DNA of 64,000 nucleotides from DASQFI01 sp963780895 (GTDB lineage: Bacteria > Acidobacteriota > Vicinamibacteria > Vicinamibacterales > SCN-69-37): assembly GCA_963780895.1 (NCBI GenBank), contig CAWAEG010000011.1, forward strand, positions 186,001 through 250,000, written 5' to 3'. Both the position numbers and the translations under genes were made by a program. Below are positions 1 through 7,191 of the stretch, in pieces. The notes beneath the pieces are model-generated. The model was not told the origin of the DNA and did not search any database. It saw only the letters and a list, made by a program, of their open reading frames with translations. The first letter of the stretch is position 1. Each line of letters starts with the position of its first letter.

Positions 1-309
1 ATCACGAACTGATCGCCCTGGATGAACGACTCGCTGATCAGCACGGCGTGCGCCAGCCCGCGCGGCGCGTCCTGCTCGATGTACGTCACGCGGGCGCCCC
101 AGCGCGATCCGTCGCTCGACCGCCGCCCGGATCTCAGCCGCCGTATCGCCGACGACGATGCCGATGTCACGGATGCCGGCCGCGACGAGCGCCTCGAGCC
201 CGTAGAAGAGCACGGGCTTGTTGGCCACGGGCACGAGCTGTTTGGCGCGTGTGTATGTGATTGGCCGCAGGCGGGTTCCCTTCCCGCCGCTCAGGATCAA
301 CCCCTTCAT
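1..309 (-). CDS. Glucose-1-phosphate thymidylyltransferase-like nucleotidyltransferase (partial, frameshifted)
   Basis: The N-terminal part runs off the left edge of the window. The first residues read MKGLILSGGKGTRLRPITY, the glycine-rich nucleotide-binding signature of sugar-1-phosphate nucleotidyltransferases, and continue with RAKQLVPVANKPVLFYGLEAL. This best resembles the long form of RmlA (dTTP + glucose-1-phosphate to dTDP-glucose). The start codon overlaps the lptD stop as ATGA, so translation is probably coupled to lptD. The frame breaks near 112-118. Upstream of that point the frame ends ..DTAAEIRAAV, and downstream the family sequence DGSRWGARVTYIEQDAPRG resumes in the next frame, as expected from one extra base. 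The product class is fairly sure. The exact sugar substrate is inference. Confidence 0.75.
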   Translation of the reverse strand, partial: MKGLILSGGKGTRLRPITYTRAKQLVPVANKPVLFYGLEALVAAGIRDIGIVVGDTAAEIRAAVERRIALGRPRDVHRAGRAARAGARRADQRVVHPGRSVRD

Positions 310-2648
310 CGACGCCCGCTATTATCCCCGAAGGCACCGAACGGGTTGGCGAACGAGCCGATCCCGGCGAGGGTGAACGACAGGCCGAACCGGCGGTCGG
401 TCAGCGTGCCGGGGACTCCCACCGCGCCGACGACCGCGTTCTGGTAGTCGATCGAGATGCCGCAGCACTGTGCGTTGTAGTAGGCCACCCACCGCTGCTG
501 GCGGAACGCCTGCTCGCGGAGGTCGTAGTCGAATCCGTAGCTGCCGCCCACGCGATTCTGGAACAACTTGAACGACGAGCCTGCGTAGAGCGTGTGCGTC
601 GTGACGTTGCTTTCGAACCCGGGCTGGCCGTTCGAGACCTGGTAATACTTCCGCCAGCCGGCTGTCACTTGCGTGTTCGGCATGTCGTACGCGCTCGACA
701 GGCTGAACATCCGCGGCGTTTTGAACTCGGGATCGAGCTCCATCCGGAAGCGTGACGCCCAGTGGTCGGTCGGCCGCCCATCGACGTCGAGCAACAGCGG
801 GGAGAATTTCTGATTCGTCGCCGACTGGTAGTTCGGGTCGCTCTGCGCCGCGAGCGCGTTCGTGTGATAGGTCTGGCTCAGGCTCGCCGTGAGGATCGTC
901 CGGACGTCGCCGGGTTTGCCGTCGCGTTTCCGCTTAGCCAGCAGTCGATTCGTCAACCCGTAGTTGAGCGACATCGTTCCGCCGACGTCATAGTCGCTCC
1001 CGTCGAACTTGACGACTTCCTCTGTGCGATCGAAGGGGGAAAGCCACCGCACCGAGACGTTCGGCTCGATGAGGTGCTTGAGTCGCTCCGCATAGCCGCT
1101 CTCGGGTGTCTGGAAGATGCGGGAGACCACCGGGCCGGTGACGTTCAGCCGTGCGTCCAGCAGTTGGCGCGTCAGCGGCCGGTTGATCTGTACCCTTGTA
1201 ACGGGGTCGATGCTTTCGAGCCAGTGCGTCAACCGCCACGAGCCGGCGGCCGTCGCGGTGAGCCACGGCAGTTTGCTCAGCGGGAACCGCAGCGTGGGGA
1301 ACGCGTCGAACCGCCACAGGCTGTGGTCCGTCGTGGGATCGTCGAGATCGTCCTGAGACAGCAGGTTCGCCATCTCGCCGTTCAGACCGAAATAGAGGCG
1401 CGAGCGGCGGATCGGTTTCTCGGTTGCCACGAGGTTCACTTGCGGCATGCGTCCCTGCCGGCGCGCGAGAAACTCAATCGTGCCGTCCGTCTGAGGCTCC
1501 TCGAAGAAGGCATCGCGCTGCTCGACGTTGGCCGAGAGGCGGTAGCGGCCGAGGTTGCCGTTCAAGGTGGCGCCGATGTAGCGATCGCGGCGCGACGACT
1601 CCGCGATGTTCTGCTGGTAGAGCTGTTTCGTCGTGATATCGGTAACGTAGTTGGTCCGGCTGTACAGGTGGAAGCCGCGCGGCAGGCTGACCGACGTATG
1701 GCCGGTGATGTCGTACGTGCGATGGGCCGCGCGGACGAGGTTGCCCGATGCGTCGAGCTGTTCGCTCTCGTCGAGCATGTAGACACGCGCTTGCCCGTTC
1801 GATCCCGGGGCGGCGACGAACCGGTATTCACCGGCGATTCCCTGACCCGTCTCCGAGTAGTAGTCGTGGTAGAACGTCGCGTCCTGGCTGCGATCGATGG
1901 CCCAGAAGAACGCATTGCTGAGCCCCGTGCCTTTGATCGAGGACGTGGTGTAGGTCGGCAGCAGGAACCCGGTCGATCGATCGTCCTCCTCCAGCGGGTA
2001 ATAGATGACCGGCACGTAGAAAATCGGCACGTGCTTCACCTTGAGGACGGCATTGCGCAGGACGGCGCGTTTGTCGAGCACGATCGAGCCCGATGAGCCC
2101 GACATCTCCCAGCGCGGCGCCGGCTGCGCGCACGTCGTGAACCCGCCGTTCGTCAGCCGATACGACCGCGGCCCGGTCTTTTCGAGCTTCTCCGCGTGAA
2201 ACGCCACCTCGGGCTCGAGCGTGCCGAACAGGCTCCGGTCCACTTGCCGGTCGGTCAGGTGCGCCGTGCCCGTCGCGTTGTAAAAGGTGCCGTTGCGCGT
2301 CTGGCGGTGAAACTCCGCGCGGTCGGCGGCGACGTTCAGGTCCGACTGCGACAGCACGACGTTGCCGCGGAAGTAGGCGACCTCGTCGCCATCCCGCCAC
2401 TCGACTTCGTCGGCGAAGATCCGGGTCTCGTCGCATTCGATCGTGACGGGGTTCCGGGCGACGCCCTTCAGCAGCCTGCCGATCGGCTTTTCTTTGTCGT
2501 TGGGATCGAACAGCGTCTCGGCGCTGACCCGGATGACCAGACCGGTCTTGCACTCCCCGAACGGTCCGGTCGTCTGCTGCGCGAGGGCCTCACGGGCCGT
2601 GAGCAGAACCACCAGGACCGTCAGCGCGACGGCACTCCGTCGAAACAT
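306..2648 (-). CDS. lptD: LPS-assembly protein LptD (OstA family)
   Basis: This is a 780-residue outer-membrane protein that inserts lipopolysaccharide into the outer leaflet together with LptE. A cleavable signal peptide (MFRRSAVALTVLVVLLTAREALAQ) is followed by an OstA/LptA-like beta-jellyroll (about residues 45-180: TIECDETRIFADEVEWRDGDEVAYFRGNV in pieces). A long beta-barrel then runs to the C-terminus (KHVPIFYVPVIYYPLEEDDRSTGFLLP begins it). Cysteines sit near the N-terminus and as an adjacent CC pair near the C-terminus (AQCCGIS), as in LptD disulphide architecture. The gene lies 9 bases after folC and overlaps the nucleotidyltransferase start by 4 bases. Its length is normal for the family and the frame is intact. 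Confidence 0.93.
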   Translation of the reverse strand: MFRRSAVALTVLVVLLTAREALAQQTTGPFGECKTGLVIRVSAETLFDPNDKEKPIGRLLKGVARNPVTIECDETRIFADEVEWRDGDEVAYFRGNVVLSQSDLNVAADRAEFHRQTRNGTFYNATGTAHLTDRQVDRSLFGTLEPEVAFHAEKLEKTGPRSYRLTNGGFTTCAQPAPRWEMSGSSGSIVLDKRAVLRNAVLKVKHVPIFYVPVIYYPLEEDDRSTGFLLPTYTTSSIKGTGLSNAFFWAIDRSQDATFYHDYYSETGQGIAGEYRFVAAPGSNGQARVYMLDESEQLDASGNLVRAAHRTYDITGHTSVSLPRGFHLYSRTNYVTDITTKQLYQQNIAESSRRDRYIGATLNGNLGRYRLSANVEQRDAFFEEPQTDGTIEFLARRQGRMPQVNLVATEKPIRRSRLYFGLNGEMANLLSQDDLDDPTTDHSLWRFDAFPTLRFPLSKLPWLTATAAGSWRLTHWLESIDPVTRVQINRPLTRQLLDARLNVTGPVVSRIFQTPESGYAERLKHLIEPNVSVRWLSPFDRTEEVVKFDGSDYDVGGTMSLNYGLTNRLLAKRKRDGKPGDVRTILTASLSQTYHTNALAAQSDPNYQSATNQKFSPLLLDVDGRPTDHWASRFRMELDPEFKTPRMFSLSSAYDMPNTQVTAGWRKYYQVSNGQPGFESNVTTHTLYAGSSFKLFQNRVGGSYGFDYDLREQAFRQQRWVAYYNAQCCGISIDYQNAVVGAVGVPGTLTDRRFGLSFTLAGIGSFANPFGAFGDNSGRR

Positions 2649-2657
2649 CGCCTGATC

Positions 2658-3962
2658 TTACGAGATTCCAGCGCGAATCTCCCCCGCAAGATAGAGAGAT
2701 CCGGCGACGATGGTGGGTTGGCCGAGTGACATCGCGTGCCTCAACGCATCAGACGGCCCCGCGAGCGCGATGGCCGGGACGTCAGGAGCGACGCGGGTTG
2801 CCTCGCGCAACAGACTGGCGGGCGTAGCCGCGCGCGCCGACGCGGGCGCCGTGAACACGAAGTGTGACGCCGCGGGCGCGAGAGCTTCAATCATCTCGTC
2901 GATCGGCTTGTCCCGCATGATGCCGACGACCATTGGCACTCGCCGGCCGTAGGTCTCCTGCAGATAGCCGGTGAGCGCGCGTGCGCCACCAGGATTGTGC
3001 GCGCCGTCGATCAGGATCTCGTGGCCGTCGACGCGCCGCAGTTCGAGCCGTGCCGGCCAATCGACGTCCTCGAGCGCCATCCGGATGGCGTCGGCGGGAA
3101 CCGCCAGCCCGGCCGCCGGCAGCTCTTCCAGCAATCGGGCTGCCGTGATGGCGTTGTCCATCTGGTGCCGGCCCCGGAGGCCCAGCGTCACAGTTCCGTA
3201 CGACTGCCGGGGAGTGGAGAGCGAAAGCCTGGTGACCCCCGCGTCGACGGTCATCTCGGTGGTGACACCGTCCGGCGCATACACCAGGCGCGCCATCTGC
3301 CGGCCGCACGTGTCGCCGACGATGCCGCGAACGGTCTCCGAGTTCTTCGCCAGGACCGTCAGGCAGCCCGGCTTCACGACACCAGCTTTTTCGCCGGCGA
3401 TCGCCTCAATCGTGTCGCCCAGAAACGCCTGGTGATCGAAGTCGATCGCCGTGATCGCGACGGCCAGTGGGTTGACGACGTTCGTCGCGTCCAGTCGTCC
3501 GCCGAGGCCGACTTCGAGGACCGCGATCTCGACCCCTGCTTCGCGGAAGATCTCGAACGCCATCGCGGTCGTCGCCTCGAAGTAGCTCGGCGGAGCAGGG
3601 AGGTGAGCGGACGCAGCCTCCACCCGTGCCATCGCAGCGTCCACTTGGCCCGCAGCCGTCGTCTGGCCGTCAACCGCAAAGCGCTCTTCGAGATGCACGA
3701 GGTGCGGCGACGTATACCGGCCGGTGTGATATCCGGCCGCGCGCAGCCCTCGCTCGATCATCGCCGTCACCGATCCCTTCCCATTCGTGCCGGCGACGAC
3801 GATGGACTGGAAGGTGTCCTGAGGCTGCCCCAGGTGCCGCGTGAGCGCGCGGATCTGATCGAGACCGAGCTTGATGCCGACGATCTCGAGCGAGTCGAGG
3901 AACGGCCGGTGGATCACGTGGCTGCTCAGTGGGGATCGATGTGGGTTGCGGCTGCTTGCCAA
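2658..3962 (-). CDS. folC: Bifunctional folylpolyglutamate synthase / dihydrofolate synthase
   Basis: This Mur-ligase-family enzyme adds glutamate to dihydropteroate and folates using ATP. The FolC signature SLEIVGIKLGLDQIRAL opens the conserved part. It is followed by the ATP-binding loop VVAGTNGKGSVTAMIE, then GRYTSPHLVHLEERF, the GLGGRLDATNVV block, and LIDGAHNPGGARAL of the C-terminal domain. The ATG at 3962 gives 434 residues. The first 16 residues look non-conserved, and an in-frame GTG just before IHRPFLDSLE would give a more typical N-terminus, so the exact start is uncertain. AccD-folC adjacency is common in bacteria, but here a 300-base palindromic element separates the two genes. 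Confidence 0.93.
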   Translation of the reverse strand: MASSRNPHRSPLSSHVIHRPFLDSLEIVGIKLGLDQIRALTRHLGQPQDTFQSIVVAGTNGKGSVTAMIERGLRAAGYHTGRYTSPHLVHLEERFAVDGQTTAAGQVDAAMARVEAASAHLPAPPSYFEATTAMAFEIFREAGVEIAVLEVGLGGRLDATNVVNPLAVAITAIDFDHQAFLGDTIEAIAGEKAGVVKPGCLTVLAKNSETVRGIVGDTCGRQMARLVYAPDGVTTEMTVDAGVTRLSLSTPRQSYGTVTLGLRGRHQMDNAITAARLLEELPAAGLAVPADAIRMALEDVDWPARLELRRVDGHEILIDGAHNPGGARALTGYLQETYGRRVPMVVGIMRDKPIDEMIEALAPAASHFVFTAPASARAATPASLLREATRVAPDVPAIALAGPSDALRHAMSLGQPTIVAGSLYLAGEIRAGIS

Positions 3963-3968
3963 GAGCGA

Positions 3969-4217
3969 TTACCACGAAGCTCACGAAGTGCACGAAGGAA
4001 AACCCGACAGGTGTAGAGAGGGATTTGAGACACCCGCTGATCTGGCGGGCCCGGCTTCGCCGGGCCGCGATCTGTGAGAGGCAGCGACGCGACAAGACGT
4101 CCGAGAGATCTTTTCTCACGTCTTGTCGGTCGCTGCCTCTCACAGATCGCCACGCCGCCGCAGGCGGCCGCCAGATCAGCGCTGTCTTCGTGTCCTTCGT
4201 GTCCTTCGTGGTTCATG
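3969..4217. repeat. Long nested intergenic palindrome of the ACCACGAAGGACACGAAG type
   Basis: About 250 non-coding bases between accD and folC fold back on themselves in layers. The outer arms are accacgaagctcacgaag-like (from 3971) against cttcgtgtccttcgtggtt (to 4213). The next layer is cgctgatctggcgg (from 4035) against ccgccagatcagcg (to 4182). The core is gatctgtgagaggcagcgac (4069-4088) perfectly complementary to 4129-4148, extended inward by gcgacaagacgt / acgtcttgtcg around a short loop. A separate small hairpin, cccggcttcgccggg, sits at 4051-4065. I know of no function. It looks like a dispersed repeat or MITE-like unit. Confidence 0.75.
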
Positions 4218-4266
4218 CTCTTGGCACGTGCTCTTGCTCTCCCTTTTGCTCTCCGCGAGCGCTTTC

Positions 4267-5148
4267 TCATGACCTCGCAGGCGGGGTCGTCGGAGCCGTG
4301 CGCGCCGGCAGGCCCATCAACATGCGGAGCGTGCGCGAGAGGTGCAGCTTCAGCTCGCGGCGATCGACGATGGCGTCGATGAAGCCTTTCTCGAGCAGGA
4401 ACTCGCTGCGCTGAAATCCCTCGGGCAGCTTCTGCTTGATCGTCTGTTCGATGACCCGCGGCCCGGCGAATCCGATGAGCGCCTTGGGTTCCGCGAGGTT
4501 CAGATCGCCCAGCATCGCGAAGCTTGCGGTGACCCCGCCCGTTGTCGGATCGGTGAGGATCGAGATGTACGGGAGCCCGGCCCGATCCAGCCGGCCCAAC
4601 GCCGCGCAGATCTTGCCCATCTGCATCAGCGAGAGCGCGCCTTCCATCATCCGGGCGCCTCCGGAGCACGAGACCACGACGAACGGCGCCCGGGTCTCCA
4701 ACGCGAGCTCGGCGCCGCGCGTGATCTTTTCGCCGACCACCACACCCATGCTGCCGCCGATGAACCCGTACTCCATGGCGGCAATCACGGCCGGGAGGCC
4801 GTCGAGCTCACCCGATCCGACGATGATCGCGTCTTTGAGCCCCGTCGCCTTGATGGACGCGTCGAGCCGCGCTTTGTACGGTTTGGTGTCGGTGAACTTC
4901 AGCGGATCGAGCGACCGCAGATCGCGATCGTGCTCGGTCCACCTGCCGTCGAACAGCATCTTCAGCCGATCGGCCGCGGTCATCCGGAAGTGGTGAGCGC
5001 ACTGCGGACACACCTGCAGCGTCGCGACGAGCTCTTTGTTGTAGATCGCTCGTCCACACGACGGGCACTTCACCCAGAGGCCTTCCGGAACCCGGCTGGC
5101 TTTGGCCGGGGACTTGATCGGCTTCCGAGCCTTCTTGAACCAGGCCAT
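4267..5148 (-). CDS. accD: Acetyl-CoA carboxylase carboxyltransferase subunit beta
   Basis: AccD joins AccA to form the carboxyltransferase that makes malonyl-CoA for fatty acid synthesis. The N-terminal four-cysteine zinc ribbon is complete (CPSCGRAIY ... CPQCAHH). The crotonase-like core carries the family blocks EYGFIGGSMGVVVGEKI, SCSGGARMMEGALSLMQM and LTDPTTGGVTASFAMLGD. An upstream TTG at 5157 is in frame, but MAWFKKARK from the ATG at 5148 matches typical AccD starts, giving 293 residues. The palindromic repeat follows downstream, before folC. Confidence 0.95.
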   Translation of the reverse strand: MAWFKKARKPIKSPAKASRVPEGLWVKCPSCGRAIYNKELVATLQVCPQCAHHFRMTAADRLKMLFDGRWTEHDRDLRSLDPLKFTDTKPYKARLDASIKATGLKDAIIVGSGELDGLPAVIAAMEYGFIGGSMGVVVGEKITRGAELALETRAPFVVVSCSGGARMMEGALSLMQMGKICAALGRLDRAGLPYISILTDPTTGGVTASFAMLGDLNLAEPKALIGFAGPRVIEQTIKQKLPEGFQRSEFLLEKGFIDAIVDRRELKLHLSRTLRMLMGLPARTAPTTPPARS

Positions 5149-5178
5149 GGGGCACAAAAGTAACAGAAACGCGCTATT

Positions 5179-5224
5179 GGGTTATCGCGCTATCGTGCGA
5201 TCGGCCGGATACCTGCGATAACCC
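5179..5224. repeat. Inverted repeat gggttatcgc / gcgataaccc
   Basis: In the 100-base gap between accD and the nucleoside kinase, gggttatcgc (5179-5188) is the exact reverse complement of gcgataaccc (5215-5224). The surrounding sequence is full of alternating cgcgatcg/gatcgcgcgatc motifs. It resembles the AT-containing palindromic spacers elsewhere in the window and could form an mRNA hairpin between the two minus-strand genes. No T-run follows, so I do not call it a terminator. Confidence 0.5.
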
Positions 5225-5250
5225 GAGAGCGCGATGACGTGATCGCGCGA

Positions 5251-5892
5251 TCAGGTGGTTCTCAACACGTAGTACTGCGTTCCCCGTCCCATTGCGCGGA
5301 TCTGCTTCAACAGGTCCTCGATCGCGTCTTCGCCCCAGCTGAGATCGAACTGCGAGGTCTCGACCACGAGCAGCGGCGTCGCGGTGTAGTGAAAAAAGAA
5401 ATGGTTGTACGCCTCGTTGAGCTCGGCGATGTACTCCTCCGTCGGCAGCGCCTCGTCCTGGTCGGACCGCCGGGTGCGTTCGCGGAGGCGCTTCTTGAGC
5501 GCTTCGGTCGGCGCCTGCAGGTACACCACGAGATCGGGTACCACGAGGTCACGCGAGACGAGATCGTAGAGCCGCTGATAAATGAACAGCTCGTTGTCGT
5601 CCAGATTCATGAACGCGTAGATGCGATCACGGTCGAACAGGAAGTCGCACACCGTGGTCTGGCTGAACAGATCGCCCTGGCGCAGTTTCAGCAGCTGACG
5701 ATGGCGGGCGAGCGTGAAAAAGAGCTGAGCCTGGAACGCCGAACCCTGGCGGCCGCCGTAGAAGTCGGCGAGGAACGGATTGTGCTTCTCGTCGAGGACG
5801 ACCGCGGCGTCGAGCCGCGCGCCGAGCCGTTCGGCCAGCGTCGTCTTCCCCAGACCGATCGGGCCCTCGATCGCGAGGTAACGGAAGTCCAA
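5251..5892 (-). CDS. Deoxynucleoside kinase family protein
   Basis: This P-loop kinase of the dNK/dGK family would phosphorylate deoxynucleosides for nucleotide salvage. The Walker A loop is GPIGLGKTT, close to the N-terminus (FRYLAIEGPIGLGKTTLAERL). Downstream are the ADFYGGRQGSAFQAQLFF segment, DFLFDRDRIYAF and the LID region KKRLRERTRRSDQ. The open frame extends further upstream to 5985, through the AT-rich repeat, which is not credible coding sequence. A TTG at 5892 (giving MDFRYLAIEG) fits the 213-residue family length. A run of seven G follows immediately at 5893-5899, so a homopolymer error at the start cannot be excluded. Substrate preference cannot be read from sequence. Confidence 0.85.
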   Translation of the reverse strand: MDFRYLAIEGPIGLGKTTLAERLGARLDAAVVLDEKHNPFLADFYGGRQGSAFQAQLFFTLARHRQLLKLRQGDLFSQTTVCDFLFDRDRIYAFMNLDDNELFIYQRLYDLVSRDLVVPDLVVYLQAPTEALKKRLRERTRRSDQDEALPTEEYIAELNEAYNHFFFHYTATPLLVVETSQFDLSWGEDAIEDLLKQIRAMGRGTQYYVLRTT

Positions 5893-5933
5893 GGGGGGGT
5901 CAGTATAGCAGTGGAATGAAACCCGTCCGACCC

Positions 5934-6009
5934 ATCGGGTAATTGAGCAATTGACCAATTGAGCAATTGAAGAACAATTACCCAATTACCAATTACCCAA
6001 TTACCCGAT
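5934..6009. repeat. AT-rich palindromic repeat of the GGTAATTG/CAATTACC family
   Basis: The sequence atcgggtaattg (5934-5945) is the reverse complement of caattacccgat (5998-6009). The interior is built from further copies of caattg, caattacc and ggtaattg units, so the whole 76 bases can fold into a nested stem. It lies between divergent genes (nucleoside kinase and enolase-superfamily enzyme). Related units recur at 22192-22275 and 22759-22788, with fragments near 16690-16720 and 46787-46800. Confidence 0.7.
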
Positions 6010-6081
6010 CGGTACCCGCCGTACCGACTCGTCACTTAAGTCGGATCGAACTTCGCACGATACGATACCTGGTGAGGTCTC

Positions 6082-7191
6082 GTGAGAATCGATGCGGTCG
6101 AGCTGTCGGTCGTCCGGCTGCCGCTCGTGCGGCCCTTCGAGACGAGCTTTGGACGCATGTCGGCGCGCGAATTCGTGCTCGTGGCCGCCCGCCAGGGTGG
6201 CGTCACGGGATGGGGCGAGTGTGTCGCGGATGTGGATCCGTATTACAGCTCTGAAACTACCGCGACGAGCTGGCAGATGTTGTCGAAGTATCTCGTGCCG
6301 CCGGTGCTCGGCGCGGATATTGAACACCCGAGAATGCTGCACGGCTTCTGGAAGCGCGTCCGTGGCCACCGGATGGCGAAAGCCGCGCTCGAGATGGCAG
6401 CGTGGGATCTGCACGCGCGGCTCGAGCGCCTGCCGTTGTACGAAGTGCTCGGCGGGACCGCCCGTCCGATCGCCGCGGGCGTCTCAATCGGTATTCACGA
6501 GACGCCGGCCGCGCTCGTCGAGCGTGTCCAGTCGGAGCTCGCCGAGGGCTACCGGCGCGTCAAGATCAAGATCAAGCCCGGCTGGGATCGAGCGCCGGTC
6601 GAAGCCATTCGCGAGGCGTGTGGAGACATCGCGCTCATGGTCGACGCCAATGCCGCCTACCAGGCCAGCGATGCAGGCGTGCTCGCCGAGCTCGATCGCT
6701 TTCACTTGATGATGATCGAACAGCCGCTCGACTACGACGATCTGGTGCAGCACGCGCGGCTGCAGCCGTCGCTCGGCACGCCGATTTGTCTCGACGAGTC
6801 GATCACCGGCCCACAGGCCGCTATCGACGCCCTGGATCTCGAAGCCTGCCGGATCATCAACATCAAGCCCGGCCGGATGGGCGGGTTCGGCCCGTCGCTC
6901 GCCGTCCACGCGATCGCGCAGGAGCGCGCCATTCCGCTGTGGCACGGCGGAATGCTCGAAAGTGGGATCGGCCGGGCGCACAACTTGCATTTGTCCACGC
7001 TGCCCGGCTTCGTGCTGCCGGGCGATGTCGCGGCGAGCCGGCGATATTTCGTCCCGGACCTGATCGACCCACCGATCGAGGTGGCACCCGACGGAACGAT
7101 CGCCGTGCCCGCCGGTCCTGGCACCGGCGTCAATCCGGTGCCCGATCGGCTGCGGGCCGCGACGCTTCATACAGAAAGGTTCTGCGCGTGA
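6082..7191 (+). CDS. Enolase-superfamily enzyme, o-succinylbenzoate synthase / N-acylamino acid racemase type
   Basis: This 369-residue muconate-lactonizing subgroup enzyme has the full catalytic set. The KIKIKPGWD Lys-x-Lys motif lies at about residue 160, metal ligands are in MVDANAAY, MIEQPLD and CLDESI, and the later catalytic lysine is in IINIKPGRMGGFGPS. The C-terminal lid has WHGGMLESGIGRAHN, typical of the OSB synthase/NAAAR branch. It starts with GTG, with a GGTGAGG ribosome site 5 bases upstream. No menaquinone gene is nearby, so menC versus acylamino-acid racemase is undecided. It overlaps the next gene by GTGA, so the two are co-translated. Confidence 0.85.
   Translation: MRIDAVELSVVRLPLVRPFETSFGRMSAREFVLVAARQGGVTGWGECVADVDPYYSSETTATSWQMLSKYLVPPVLGADIEHPRMLHGFWKRVRGHRMAKAALEMAAWDLHARLERLPLYEVLGGTARPIAAGVSIGIHETPAALVERVQSELAEGYRRVKIKIKPGWDRAPVEAIREACGDIALMVDANAAYQASDAGVLAELDRFHLMMIEQPLDYDDLVQHARLQPSLGTPICLDESITGPQAAIDALDLEACRIINIKPGRMGGFGPSLAVHAIAQERAIPLWHGGMLESGIGRAHNLHLSTLPGFVLPGDVAASRRYFVPDLIDPPIEVAPDGTIAVPAGPGTGVNPVPDRLRAATLHTERFCA

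Noticed and set aside
6402..7187. N-terminal extension of the HEAT-cyclophilin protein
   Set aside because: It is the enolase-superfamily gene read in the wrong frame; the lipoprotein signal begins at GTG 7188.
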